From NCBI GenBank assembly GCA_047608075.1, contig JBLKRX010000001.1:124001-188000 (forward strand): a stretch of DNA of 64,000 nt. Direction: 5' to 3'. Below are positions 35,096 to 43,434 of the stretch, one piece after another. A program made the translations under genes and the position numbers. The notes under the pieces were generated by a model that was not told where the DNA came from, searched no databases, and worked only from the letters and a program-made list of their open reading frames with translations. Position 1 is the stretch's first letter; each line of letters begins with the position of its first letter. This stretch comes from Ferdinandcohnia humi_A (GTDB lineage Bacteria > Bacillota > Bacilli > Bacillales > Bacillaceae_L).

Positions 35096-35719
35096 TTACT
35101 GAAGAACAAGGGATTTTAAAGCCAATAATTTTACTTGGTAACTAAATAAAAATTCATATGCTTCTAGGTGCTTCTTTGCTTCAAACGCATTCTTTGCCCA
35201 GACCGTTATTCCATGATTTCGAATTAGGACAGCACCGAAATCTTTTGTAAGATGGCTAGCAAACTCCTCAGCTAGAGTCGGTATATCTGCAACATTATCG
35301 ATAATAGGAATTCTAATTTCAGCATCTTCTTCCCATAAGCCTAATGCTTTAATAATTTCCTGTCCTTTAAAGACGACTTCACCCTGTGGCCAGTATAATT
35401 CTGAAATAACATTATTATCCACTGTATGTACATGTAGACTACATCCAGCATTAGTTTGGTTGTATATTTTCACATGTAATAGAGTCTCAGCAGATGGCTT
35501 TAAGTAGGTTGGAAGAGCTGGATTCCCTGACTCATCAACAAGTAAAAAATCCTCTTCCGTTCGCTTCTTCTTATCCTTACCGCTTGCAGTTACCAAAAAG
35601 GTAACTGGGTGATCCGATACTTTTATTGCTAAATTTCCACTTGTTCCCATAAACCAATCACGGCTAGCAAGCTCATCCTTAATATCCGCTAGTTCATACC
35701 ATTGCTTGATTTTTAGCAT
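35096..35719 (-). CDS. mtnB: MtnB, methylthioribulose-1-phosphate dehydratase
   Basis: This is a class II aldolase-type zinc enzyme of 207 residues. Zinc-ligand histidines are in CSLHVHTVDNN and IRNHGITVWA, and the substrate-binding loop is GTSGNLAIKV near the N-terminus. It dehydrates 5-methylthioribulose-1-phosphate in methionine salvage. Its ATG overlaps the stop of mtnX by one base. Confidence 0.95.
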   Translation of the reverse strand: MLKIKQWYELADIKDELASRDWFMGTSGNLAIKVSDHPVTFLVTASGKDKKKRTEEDFLLVDESGNPALPTYLKPSAETLLHVKIYNQTNAGCSLHVHTVDNNVISELYWPQGEVVFKGQEIIKALGLWEEDAEIRIPIIDNVADIPTLAEEFASHLTKDFGAVLIRNHGITVWAKNAFEAKKHLEAYEFLFSYQVKLLALKSLVLQ

Positions 35720-36378
35720 TACGCATTCACCTCAACCTTTTCAAGGATGTCGATAACATCAAAAAATGTATGGAATGCAGAATGTTGTATCCCTAACTCT
35801 TTGCACTTTTCTATTAGAAAATCTCGTGCGATTACTTGATCCGCAAGTTTTGCTGCTTGGAGATCTGTAATCGAATCACCAATCACGATTTTAAAGTCAT
35901 TTTCCTTGGCAAGCTTTCGAATCAATGAAGGCTTACAGCATCCACATTGGTTCAAGCATTGGGAATCACAAGTATATGGCCACAAGATTTGAATTCTCTC
36001 AGTACTGAAATCTGATTTATTACAAAAGATTTGCTCTTTCGGGACCAGACCTTCCAGCAGTGGTTCCACAAAAAAGTCAATCCCCCCACTTACAACATAC
36101 AAAGGATAGCCTCGTTCTTTCGTGTACTCAACAAATTCCTTAAAGCCATTTCTAATTCGTGCATGGTTTAAGATATAATCAGTAATTTCTTGCTTCCACT
36201 CGGAAGGTAAAAGCTGGAATAATTGACTAACCCCTTCTTGGATAGGAATCGACTGAGAAAGTATCTTCTCTTTTATTTCCTCCCACCCAGGAGGTGCGAA
36301 TTTCTTCATGATTGCAATGATATTGTCTGTATTTGTAATGGTACCGTCAAAAACACAAAATAGTATTGGTTTTCTCAT
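35719..36378 (-). CDS. mtnX: MtnX, HK-MTPenyl-1-P phosphatase (nucleophile Asp replaced by Val)
   Basis: This HAD-family phosphatase should remove phosphate from 2-hydroxy-3-keto-5-methylthiopentenyl-1-phosphate. The 219-residue product has the family's cysteine-rich CNQCGCC-like segment (CDSQCLNQCGCCKPSLIRKL), motif II YVVSGGIDFF and motif IV IGDSITDLQAAKLAD. Motif I, normally CDFDGT with the nucleophile Asp first, reads CVFDGT: codon 9 (36352-36354) is GTT instead of GAT. The second Asp is kept. The gene is otherwise intact and sits in a complete operon, so this is a point mutation, a sequence error, or a real loss of activity. Confidence 0.9.
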   Translation of the reverse strand: MRKPILFCVFDGTITNTDNIIAIMKKFAPPGWEEIKEKILSQSIPIQEGVSQLFQLLPSEWKQEITDYILNHARIRNGFKEFVEYTKERGYPLYVVSGGIDFFVEPLLEGLVPKEQIFCNKSDFSTERIQILWPYTCDSQCLNQCGCCKPSLIRKLAKENDFKIVIGDSITDLQAAKLADQVIARDFLIEKCKELGIQHSAFHTFFDVIDILEKVEVNA

Positions 36379-36380
36379 AG

Positions 36381-37619
36381 TTATACCTCTTTATACCCCC
36401 ATATTTCAATTGCCTTTTGTAGTTCTGAGTTGTGTTGAGCATATTCGGTTAACTTTCTTCCTGATAATACAGCATCAACTGCTGCTCTAAAAGCTTTTCC
36501 CCCACCAATCGCTCCATCTGGATGACCATGTACTCCACCTCCAGCATTAATAACGCTATTTGAACCGAAGTCTCGCATTAATACTGGTACCAACCCTGGA
36601 TGAATACCTGCTGATGGTACAGGGAATGAAGTTTTAAATGAAACATCGTCTTTTGTTAACTCATACGCAATTGAGAGAGTTTCTTTCCTATCAAGTGCAA
36701 CACTTCCATACGGGGAAGGGAATAATACAAGGTCTGAGCCGGCATATCTCAAAAGCTTCCCTAGCAGTAATTGATTCGATATCCCATAAAATTCTGATGG
36801 AGTAATAGCTCCACTAACTGCTGGATGGGCCATAAACGGGATCGCAATTTCAGGATCTTCAGCAAGGCTTTGTAACACATCTAATCCGTAAGCAAATACA
36901 TTAAACAAGAGAAGATCTGCTCCAAGTTGAACAGCTTTACGTGCTTTTTCCTTTAATTCGAATGTTCTGCCAGTGAGATTAACTGCATAGAGTGATCTGA
37001 GACCTGTTTCATTGAAGACCTCGTCTAACACCTTTTTACCCTCTATAATTCTTGCTTCAAATGGTGTTTGATCATTTTCAAATAAAATCTCGTCATCCTT
37101 GATAATATCAACACCACCAAGGGCCTGCTCCCGTAATTGCTCCTTTAGATAAGTGATATTACGACCAATAACCCCTTTGAAAATACTCATGACTAGTGGT
37201 CTATCAAAGACACTTACTTTTTCTCTTATCCCTTGAAGTCCGAACTTAGGTCCTGGAAAAACTGCTTTTAGATCGTTTGAAAACTCTAAATCTAGTAGCT
37301 TCACTTCACCATCTAGAGATAATTTTCCGAACACTGTTGTTAAAATTGCTGGGATATCTGAACTAAAGTTTGCACTTGGATACGCAATCTGGATTAGACC
37401 TTTTGTAACAGATTTCCCAAGATATTGATTTACTTTTGGGTCATCCTTAAATTGCTCCACAGCTACAACCCTACCTTTATGCTTTAGCAGCTGCTCCTGA
37501 TCTAGCTTAGGTAAATCCGTCCATGAACCTACTGTTAAGCCAAGTGCTATACCTTCTGCCTTTTTCTGTAAATTACCACTTGCATCATGTACAAGATACG
37601 TAGCAATTACTTCACTCAT
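36381..37619 (-). CDS. mtnW: MtnW, 2,3-diketo-5-methylthiopentyl-1-phosphate enolase (RuBisCO-like)
   Basis: This is a form IV RuBisCO-like protein of 412 residues. The barrel shows GVDIIKDDE (metal-site Lys carbamylation region) and phosphate-binding loops such as GGGVHGHPDGAIGGGKAFR. It converts the diketo sugar phosphate to its enol form before MtnX. The gene starts the mtnWXBD operon, with two bases between its stop and mtnX. It is preceded by a SAM riboswitch and terminator on the minus strand. Confidence 0.95.
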   Translation of the reverse strand: MSEVIATYLVHDASGNLQKKAEGIALGLTVGSWTDLPKLDQEQLLKHKGRVVAVEQFKDDPKVNQYLGKSVTKGLIQIAYPSANFSSDIPAILTTVFGKLSLDGEVKLLDLEFSNDLKAVFPGPKFGLQGIREKVSVFDRPLVMSIFKGVIGRNITYLKEQLREQALGGVDIIKDDEILFENDQTPFEARIIEGKKVLDEVFNETGLRSLYAVNLTGRTFELKEKARKAVQLGADLLLFNVFAYGLDVLQSLAEDPEIAIPFMAHPAVSGAITPSEFYGISNQLLLGKLLRYAGSDLVLFPSPYGSVALDRKETLSIAYELTKDDVSFKTSFPVPSAGIHPGLVPVLMRDFGSNSVINAGGGVHGHPDGAIGGGKAFRAAVDAVLSGRKLTEYAQHNSELQKAIEIWGYKEV

Positions 37620-37658
37620 TTACGAAACCTCACTTTGAAACAAACGTTTTAATTTAAC

Positions 37659-37687
37659 AAAAAAACCTCTTCATAAGAAGAGGTTAA
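37659..37687 (-). terminator. Riboswitch-controlled terminator before mtnW
   Basis: On the minus strand AACCTCTTC pairs with GAAGAGGTT and is followed by seven T. It is the expression platform of the SAM riboswitch just upstream. Confidence 0.9.
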
Positions 37688-37700
37688 CTAGTAACATCTC

Positions 37701-37802
37701 CTTATCTCTCAGCATAAAGCTGCAAGAATTAGCACCGTGCTTACATCAGTAAGTCGGTTGCCGGGCTTCACTGGGCTAGTCCCTCCACCTGCTCTTGATA
37801 AG
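37701..37802 (-). promoter_or_regulatory. SAM (S-box) riboswitch controlling mtnWXBD
   Basis: The minus strand carries the S-box core. CTTATCAAGAGCAGG and GATAAG form P1, and GGAGGGAC...CCCAGTGAAGCCCGGCAACC is the conserved kink-turn and SAM-binding region. GCACGGTGCTAATTC closes the P3/P4 region. SAM binding should favour the terminator at 37659-37687 and turn the operon off. Confidence 0.95.
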
Positions 37803-37945
37803 AAAATATATATAATATTCAAAAGGTAATTTAATCCAAACATTATGGAACTCGGTCGTTAAAAATTAATTTTCACAAAAATGAACCGAATGTAATTTGG
37901 ATTATGACAGGAATTTTTTTTATTGTCAAACACTTTTTTATTATC

Positions 37946-38250
37946 AAAATCAAATACGCCTTGGCGTATTTGTACCCAGATTTTTTTCTAGCTTGCTCAA
38001 GTGGAACTTCAATCTGTGGTTTTTTGCCACAGATTGTTAGTTGAACCAAACTGGCTTTTACTGGCAGTTGCCCTCTATAAGGGCTTATTGCCAATGAATG
38101 CTGGAAAAACTTCCTCAAAAAAACCGAAAGGTTCGCAGGAGGCTTTAACTTTATTCAGTTGGTGTTTGAATCCGGACTGAATTGTATACCTTTATTGCAT
38201 TCATCCCAACACTTTTAGTAGTGTGGGACCTTTGCTGAATAAAGTTAAAA
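37946..38250. repeat. Structured dispersed element, copy 2
   Basis: This is the most complete of the three copies. In plus orientation it contains a perfect palindrome AATACGCC-TTGGCGTATT and a CTAGCTTGCTC segment. A 9-bp hairpin AATCTGTGG...CCACAGATT follows, then GTTGAACC and GGCAGTTGCCC...GGGCTTATTGCC. ACCGAAAGGT forms a GAAA-capped hairpin flanked by CCTC/GAGG. The outer AACTTTATTCAG/CTGAATAAAGTT repeat encloses two hairpins. Relative to copy 1, many arms differ by paired changes. The right end provides the stop codon of mtnE. The minus-strand open frame through it (37873-38118) looks non-coding. Candidate ORF-less IS200/IS605 or HEARO-type element. Confidence 0.8.
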
Positions 38251-39417
38251 CAGATTTAGCTTCTTAATTCTTTCCGCTGCCTCAATCAACCGCTCTTCAT
38301 TTGTTAAAAGTCCAACCCTGACGTAACGGTCACCAAATGCGCCAAAGCCTATTCCAGGTGCCACAGCTACATGTGCTTTTTCAAGTAAATAATCAGCAAA
38401 GCTCTCAGAAGTAAATCCATCTGGTACAGGTAACCATGCAAAAAACGATCCCGCCGGTGCTTTTACGTTCCAGCCGATTTCCTGTAACGACCTTATGAAA
38501 TTATTACGGCGAGATTCATAAAGTCCTACTAACTCATTAACACATTGTTGAGAATCTAATAGAGCAACTGCCGCCGCTTCCTGTACAGGACTAAACAAGC
38601 TAACATATAAATGATCCTGAAGCAGGTTAATTGCTTCGATTACGCTTGGATTACCTACGGCAAAACCTACTCTCCAACCGGCCATGTTATAGGTTTTTGA
38701 GAGAGTATAAATTTCAATTCCAATGTCCTTGGCTCCCTCAACCTGTAAAAAGCTAATTGGTTTCTTACCATCAAACCCAATTGCTCCGTATGCAAAATCA
38801 TGTACAACACAAATATCATTGCTTTTAGCAAAAGCGATTGTTTCCTCAAAGAATTCCTTTGTTGCTATTGCTCCGGTCGGATTATTTGGGTAATTCAAGA
38901 ACATCACTTTTGCTTTTTCAAGCTTATCTTGCTTAATCTCGGAGTAATCAGGTAAAAAGTCATTTTCTGCTTTAAGCGGTAGATACTCCATTACTGCTCT
39001 AGCAAGCTCGACACCTGACCAGTAATCTGGATAACCTGGATCTGGAACAAGTGCAACATCTCCTGGATTTAATAGACATTGCGGTATTTCTACTAGCCCT
39101 GCCTTACCTCCAAAAAGAATCGCAACTTCTGTTTCCGAATCTACTTCCACACCGTATTCGCGTAGATAAAACTCTGCAGCCGCTTTCTTCAAAAATGGCT
39201 GTCCTCGAAAAGGTGGATACTTATGGTAATTGGGATTTTCTGCCGCATTTTGAAGTGCCTTTACAATATGTGGTGGTGTCGGTTGGTCTGGATTCCCTTG
39301 TCCTAAATTTATGACGTCATGTCCTTCTGCAACAACCTTATTTACCTTTGCAACAAGTGACGCAAAAAATTGTTTCGGAAGACTTTGTAATATGTCAGAT
39401 TGTTGAAAATTTTTCAT
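38245..39417 (-). CDS. mtnE: MtnE, methionine-salvage aminotransferase
   Basis: This PLP-dependent class I aminotransferase has 390 residues. The PLP lysine is in LSKTYNMAGWRVGFAVG, and other family motifs are NYPNNPTGA, DFAYGAIGF and the C-terminal RVGLLTNEERL. It transaminates 4-methylthio-2-oxobutanoate to methionine, usually with glutamine, with MtnU then acting on the resulting amide ketoacid. The ATG has AAGGTG upstream. The TAA stop lies inside the end of structured element copy 2, so the last residues may derive from the insertion. Confidence 0.92.
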   Translation of the reverse strand: MKNFQQSDILQSLPKQFFASLVAKVNKVVAEGHDVINLGQGNPDQPTPPHIVKALQNAAENPNYHKYPPFRGQPFLKKAAAEFYLREYGVEVDSETEVAILFGGKAGLVEIPQCLLNPGDVALVPDPGYPDYWSGVELARAVMEYLPLKAENDFLPDYSEIKQDKLEKAKVMFLNYPNNPTGAIATKEFFEETIAFAKSNDICVVHDFAYGAIGFDGKKPISFLQVEGAKDIGIEIYTLSKTYNMAGWRVGFAVGNPSVIEAINLLQDHLYVSLFSPVQEAAAVALLDSQQCVNELVGLYESRRNNFIRSLQEIGWNVKAPAGSFFAWLPVPDGFTSESFADYLLEKAHVAVAPGIGFGAFGDRYVRVGLLTNEERLIEAAERIKKLNLF

Positions 39418-39514
39418 AGCTACACCTTCTTAAAAAGACTTGAAATTCTAGTGAAAAATCATATATTGTTAGAGACAAATTGTAAAGTATTATTTTTCTT
39501 GGGAGGCACCTACT

Positions 39515-40303
39515 ATGAATCTAAAAATCGCATGCATCCAATATGATATCGAGTTTGGAAACCCACAAGCGAATTTTGAAAGAGTGAGCAAAGAGATTGA
39601 GAAGACAATGAGTCAACATTCACCAAATATTATCGTTTTACCTGAGCTCTGGACTACAGGATATGACTTAACAAGACTAAACGAAATCGCTGATGATAAC
39701 GGTGAGGAAACGAAATTATTTATCAAAAATCTAGCTATACAGTATGCTGTCAACATTATCGCAGGTTCTGTGGCGAAGAAAACCCCTGAAGGTGTAACAA
39801 ATACGATGTTTGTTTTTAATAAATCTGGAGAAATAATAGGCGAATACAGTAAGCTTCACTTATTCCAGCTTATGGATGAGCATCTCTATCTTCAATCCGG
39901 CTCGGAAAAAGGTTTCTTTACCATCGAAAATATCCCGGCATCAGGTATGATATGCTATGATATTCGCTTCCCAGAATGGATTCGGGCTCATACTACAGCC
40001 GGTACTGAAATCCTATTTGTTGTAGCAGAATGGCCGCTTCCTAGACTTGAACACTGGCGTGCCTTACTGATTAGTCGAGCCATCGAAAATCAGTGCTATG
40101 TTGTCGCATGTAACCGAACTGGAAGTGATCCAAACAATCAATTTGCAGGACACTCAATGGTCATAGATCCATGGGGGAGCATTGTTGCGGAAGCAGGCAC
40201 AGAGTCTGAGATATTAATAAGTGAAATTGAGTTAGGCAAAGTGCAAGAAGTTAGAAAACAAATCCCTATTTTCCAAGACCGACGTCCTAGCTTTTACAAA
40301 TAA
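39515..40303 (+). CDS. mtnU: MtnU, carbon-nitrogen hydrolase (omega-amidase)
   Basis: The nitrilase-superfamily product (262 residues) has the Glu-Lys-Cys triad: Glu in IVLPELWTTGYD, Lys in YSKLHLFQ and Cys in GMICYDIRFPEW. It is likely to hydrolyse the 2-oxo-acid amide produced when MtnE uses glutamine, pulling the transamination forward. It is divergent from mtnE across 97 bases. No S-box is visible in that gap, unlike the other mtn units. The ATG follows GGGAGG. Confidence 0.9.
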   Translation: MNLKIACIQYDIEFGNPQANFERVSKEIEKTMSQHSPNIIVLPELWTTGYDLTRLNEIADDNGEETKLFIKNLAIQYAVNIIAGSVAKKTPEGVTNTMFVFNKSGEIIGEYSKLHLFQLMDEHLYLQSGSEKGFFTIENIPASGMICYDIRFPEWIRAHTTAGTEILFVVAEWPLPRLEHWRALLISRAIENQCYVVACNRTGSDPNNQFAGHSMVIDPWGSIVAEAGTESEILISEIELGKVQEVRKQIPIFQDRRPSFYK

Positions 40304-40443
40304 TTTTCAAGAGTAGTAAAAATAATTACACTTGATGAAATCGAAAAAATTTATTGACAATTATATTCTAGGTTGTTATCATTCACTTCAGTATTAAAAA
40401 TAATTTAATAACTCAATAAATTGCATAATGCAATAACGTTGAT

Positions 40444-40602
40444 CTCTTATCAAGAGCAGGCAGAGGGATTTGGCCCGATGAAGCCCAGCAACCGACCGTA
40501 ATTCCATCGTAAGGTGGGGCGCTTTTTTAAGCGCCGGGGAAACCCGTAAGGCACGGTGCTAATTCCAACAGAAGGTTTTTCATACCTTCTGGCAGATAAG
40601 AG
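40444..40602 (+). promoter_or_regulatory. SAM (S-box) riboswitch controlling mtnKA, with enlarged P3
   Basis: The core elements are present: CTCTTATCAAGAGCAGGCAG, GGCCCGATGAAGCCCAGCAACC, GCACGGTGCTAATTCC and closing GATAAGAG. The P3 arm is about 60 bases longer than in the mtnW riboswitch and includes an extra GGCGCTT...AAGCGCC hairpin (40518-40535). Confidence 0.95.
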
Positions 40603-40619
40603 GTGCGAAGCCGTGTCTT

Positions 40620-40652
40620 CAAGCCTCTTTCAAACTGGAAAGAGGCTTTTCT
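40620..40652 (+). terminator. Riboswitch-controlled terminator before mtnK
   Basis: AAGCCTCTTTC pairs with GAAAGAGGCTT and is followed by TTTCTGTTTT. It follows the S-box at the expected distance. Confidence 0.85.
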
Positions 40653-40828
40653 GTTTTAGTGTGAGTTCAAAGTGTCAACGGGCAGAAGAAGTAAAACATC
40701 CTGAAACGGTAGCAGCTGGGACTTGATTCCTCAGGTGGCAAAATTACTTGAGACTTCCCTTTTGATGATCTTTTGAACATCCTCTTTAGAAAAGCCTCCA
40801 CTAACTATGAATTTTGGAGGTATAAAAA
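40653..40828 (+). other. Long mtnK leader downstream of the riboswitch terminator
   Basis: About 170 untranslated bases separate the terminator and mtnK. CCTCCA (40795-40800) can pair with TGGAGG (40815-40820), which is the mtnK Shine-Dalgarno sequence, so translation could be damped by this hairpin. No further gene was seen. Confidence 0.45.
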
Positions 40829-42022
40829 ATGGCAATTTCACAACATTCAATTTACGAACCTTTAACAGAGAGCACTGCAGTAGCTTTAGCTATCCGTTTG
40901 CGTCTATTTAAAGAAGGCCAGGTGCTACATTGTGAGGAAATCGGTGACGGGAATTTAAATCTCGTATTCCATATTACAGCACAAGGCAAGCAGAAAGGTA
41001 TTATTATTAAGCAAGCATTACCTTATGCAAAAGTTGTTGGTGAAAGCTGGCCGTTATCTTTAAAGCGTGCCACGATTGAAAGTAATGCTTTACTTTTCGC
41101 GGCTGAATATGTACCAACACTAGTTCCTAAGGTATTTTATACAGACGAAACACTCGCGATTACTGTAATGGAGGACCTATCACATCTACAAATTGCAAGG
41201 GCAGGCTTAATTGAAGGCAAAACCTTTCCTCTGCTATCCGAGCACATCGGTACATATTTAGCAAAGACCCTATTTTACACGTCAGATTTTGGGTTAGAGC
41301 CTTCTAAGAAAAAGCTATTAGTCCAAAAATTTATTAATCCTGACCTTTGTAAAATTACAGAGGATCTAGTTTTTACGGATCCATTTTTCGATATTGATAC
41401 AAACAGCTTTGAACCAGAGTTGCAGAAGGATGTTGAAGAAATCTGGGCGGATCAGCCTCTTAAATTTGAGGTTGCAAAGCTTAAACAAAAGTTTCTTACC
41501 CAAGCAGACGCGCTCTTACATGGTGATTTGCACACTGGAAGTATTTTTGCTAGTGAGACTGAAACAAAAGTAATTGACCCAGAGTTTGCTTTCTTTGGTC
41601 CACTAGGCTTTGATATTGGCCAATTTATTGCAAACCTTTTACTAAATGCTGTGTCAAGAGCCGAACAAGATCGCGAACCATTATTTACTCATATCGAGAA
41701 TACGTGGGATGTATTTACTACTGCTTTTACAGAACTATGGATAAATGAAGGGGTTGAGGTATACCGTAATGTTGACGGATATCTTGAATATGCCCTGCAG
41801 CAAGCATTTGAAGACGCTATCGGGTTTGCCGGCTGTGAAGTGATCCGGAGAACAATTGGTTTGGCACATGTTGCAGACTTAGATGGTATCGATGACCTTG
41901 AAAGAATAATTCAAGCGAAACAGCATGCATTACGTCTAGGTAAAGAGCTCATTCGTAATCGAAAAACAATTGATAGCCTAGAAAATCTAAGAAGCTACGT
42001 ATCTACAACGGAAACACCATAA
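40829..42022 (+). CDS. mtnK: MtnK, 5-methylthioribose kinase
   Basis: This kinase (397 residues) phosphorylates methylthioribose with ATP, the entry step of methionine salvage in Bacillus. The protein-kinase-like fold shows GDGNLNLVFHI near the N-terminus, the catalytic LHGDLHTGSIF (HxD) and the metal-binding VIDPEFAFFGPLGFDIG. The ATG is preceded by TGGAGG. It is co-transcribed with mtnA, 13 bases downstream, behind the SAM riboswitch. Confidence 0.95.
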   Translation: MAISQHSIYEPLTESTAVALAIRLRLFKEGQVLHCEEIGDGNLNLVFHITAQGKQKGIIIKQALPYAKVVGESWPLSLKRATIESNALLFAAEYVPTLVPKVFYTDETLAITVMEDLSHLQIARAGLIEGKTFPLLSEHIGTYLAKTLFYTSDFGLEPSKKKLLVQKFINPDLCKITEDLVFTDPFFDIDTNSFEPELQKDVEEIWADQPLKFEVAKLKQKFLTQADALLHGDLHTGSIFASETETKVIDPEFAFFGPLGFDIGQFIANLLLNAVSRAEQDREPLFTHIENTWDVFTTAFTELWINEGVEVYRNVDGYLEYALQQAFEDAIGFAGCEVIRRTIGLAHVADLDGIDDLERIIQAKQHALRLGKELIRNRKTIDSLENLRSYVSTTETP

Positions 42023-42035
42023 GGAGTTGAACAAC

Positions 42036-43085
42036 ATGACCTACACAAAAACAGTTCCACAATCTGTGGAATGGAAAAATACACATATATCTTTACTTGA
42101 TCAAACAAAGCTTCCTCTTGAAACAGTGTTTATCGACCTTTTTACAATTGAGGATGTTTGGGACAGTATTACTGCTCTAAAGGTACGCGGAGCACCGGCA
42201 ATCGGAATTACTGCTGCATATGGATTAGCACTTTCTGCTCAAAGCTATAAGAGTTTGTCGATAGCAGAGTTTAAGGAAAAATTAAATCAGGACCGCGATT
42301 ATTTAGCTAGTTCTCGTCCTACAGCTGTTAATTTAATTTGGGCCCTAAATAGATTAGTTGCTAGTATTGAATGTGCCAAAACGGTAAACGAAGCAAAAAC
42401 GACACTTATTCATGAAGCGATTCAAATTCAAGTTGAAGATGAAGAGGTTTGCCGCCAAATCGGAGAGCATGCCCTCTCCCTTTTCAAGGATGGCTATAAG
42501 TTGCTAACGATTTGTAATGCTGGCTCCATTGCTACTGCACGCTTTGGGACGGCTCTTGCACCATTCCATCTAGCAGCGCAGAGAAACGTGAACCTAAAAG
42601 TCTTTGCCTCTGAAACACGACCTATCTTACAGGGGGCAAGACTTACGACATGGGAACTCCTACAATCTGGAGTAGATGTCACGCTTATAACAGATAATAT
42701 GGCTGCTCACACGATAGCGGTAAAAGGAATTGATGCGATTATTGTTGGTGCAGACCGAATCACGGCTAATGGTGATACAGCCAATAAAATCGGCACGTAT
42801 AATCTAGCATTGCTAGCAAAAGCATTTGGGATTCCGTTTTATGTTGCAGCACCAAAATCAACCTTCGATATTTCTTTACAGAATGGTAGTGAAATTCCAA
42901 TCGAAGAGAGAAATCCTGACGAGGTTACTCATATCAGTGGAGTTCGAGTTGCCCCTGAAGGAGTGCAGGTGTATAACCCAGCATTTGATGTAACACCAAA
43001 TGATCTAATTACGGCAATAATAACAGAAGCTGGGATCTTGCAAGGCGATCTTGGTTTAGAAATCCGCAAAATTTTTGGAGAATAG
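42036..43085 (+). CDS. mtnA: MtnA, methylthioribose-1-phosphate isomerase
   Basis: The 349-residue product is an eIF2B-related isomerase converting MTR-1-P to methylthioribulose-1-P. Typical motifs are KVRGAPAIGI, the catalytic Cys in TICNAGSIATA and the catalytic Asp in VGADRITANGDTANKIGTY. I chose ATG 42036 because AAGGAG lies nine bases upstream; the TTG nine bases earlier abuts the site. It ends the riboswitch-controlled mtnKA unit and is followed by a terminator. Confidence 0.95.
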   Translation: MTYTKTVPQSVEWKNTHISLLDQTKLPLETVFIDLFTIEDVWDSITALKVRGAPAIGITAAYGLALSAQSYKSLSIAEFKEKLNQDRDYLASSRPTAVNLIWALNRLVASIECAKTVNEAKTTLIHEAIQIQVEDEEVCRQIGEHALSLFKDGYKLLTICNAGSIATARFGTALAPFHLAAQRNVNLKVFASETRPILQGARLTTWELLQSGVDVTLITDNMAAHTIAVKGIDAIIVGADRITANGDTANKIGTYNLALLAKAFGIPFYVAAPKSTFDISLQNGSEIPIEERNPDEVTHISGVRVAPEGVQVYNPAFDVTPNDLITAIITEAGILQGDLGLEIRKIFGE

Positions 43086-43094
43086 AGTTTATGG

Positions 43095-43131
43095 GACCCT
43101 AGGGAGATGCTATCTTCTTGGGGTCTTTTTT
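43095..43131 (+). terminator. Terminator of mtnKA
   Basis: GACCCTAGG-GAGAT pairs with TATC-TTCTTGGGGTC imperfectly and is followed by six T. Confidence 0.75.
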
Positions 43132-43434
43132 GGTGGAGGTATTATTGAGGATTTTATATTTGATAGTGGATGTATTTGGGATAAAATCGTAGAGTTTAAG
43201 CGAAAAATCACTTTGTGCACTGTCAAAATCACAGTTTTTTTGCTGTGGATATTGCTTCTATGGCTTTTATTTGGATTCTATGGTCGTTATTTTGCTCCAA
43301 TGAGCGTTATTTTCTATCTATGGTCGTTATTTCATTTCTATGGCTTTTAGTATGTGTAATCTGCGAAACCAGTAAAACTACTACTTTACCTTCTCAAACT
43401 AACGGGGTGCCCTAACAGCGGACACCCCTACTTT
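43132..43434. repeat. Intergenic region with imperfect TTCTATGG-type tandem motifs
   Basis: From about 43250 to 43350 the motif TCTATGGTCGTTATTT and variants (CTTCTATGGCTTTTATTT, CCAATGAGCGTTATTT) recur every 20-30 bases. Similar motifs occur at 25783-25820. Open frames across it lack ribosome binding sites. A weak minus-strand hairpin (AGGGGTG...CACCCCG) near 43404-43432 may end the ArsR gene. Confidence 0.5.

Noticed and set aside
37873..38118. Minus-strand 81-residue open frame within structured element copy 2
   Set aside because: No ribosome binding site, and the frame is not kept in the other copies. Conservation follows stem pairing, not codons.
40653..40800. A T-box or second riboswitch in the mtnK leader
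   Set aside because: The segment lacks the T-box core and any other recognisable aptamer core; only the hairpin at the ribosome binding site is supported.
43075..43415. Two plus-strand open frames after mtnA
   Set aside because: They cover the mtnA terminator and the TTCTATGG repeats, lack ribosome binding sites and have low-complexity hydrophobic composition.
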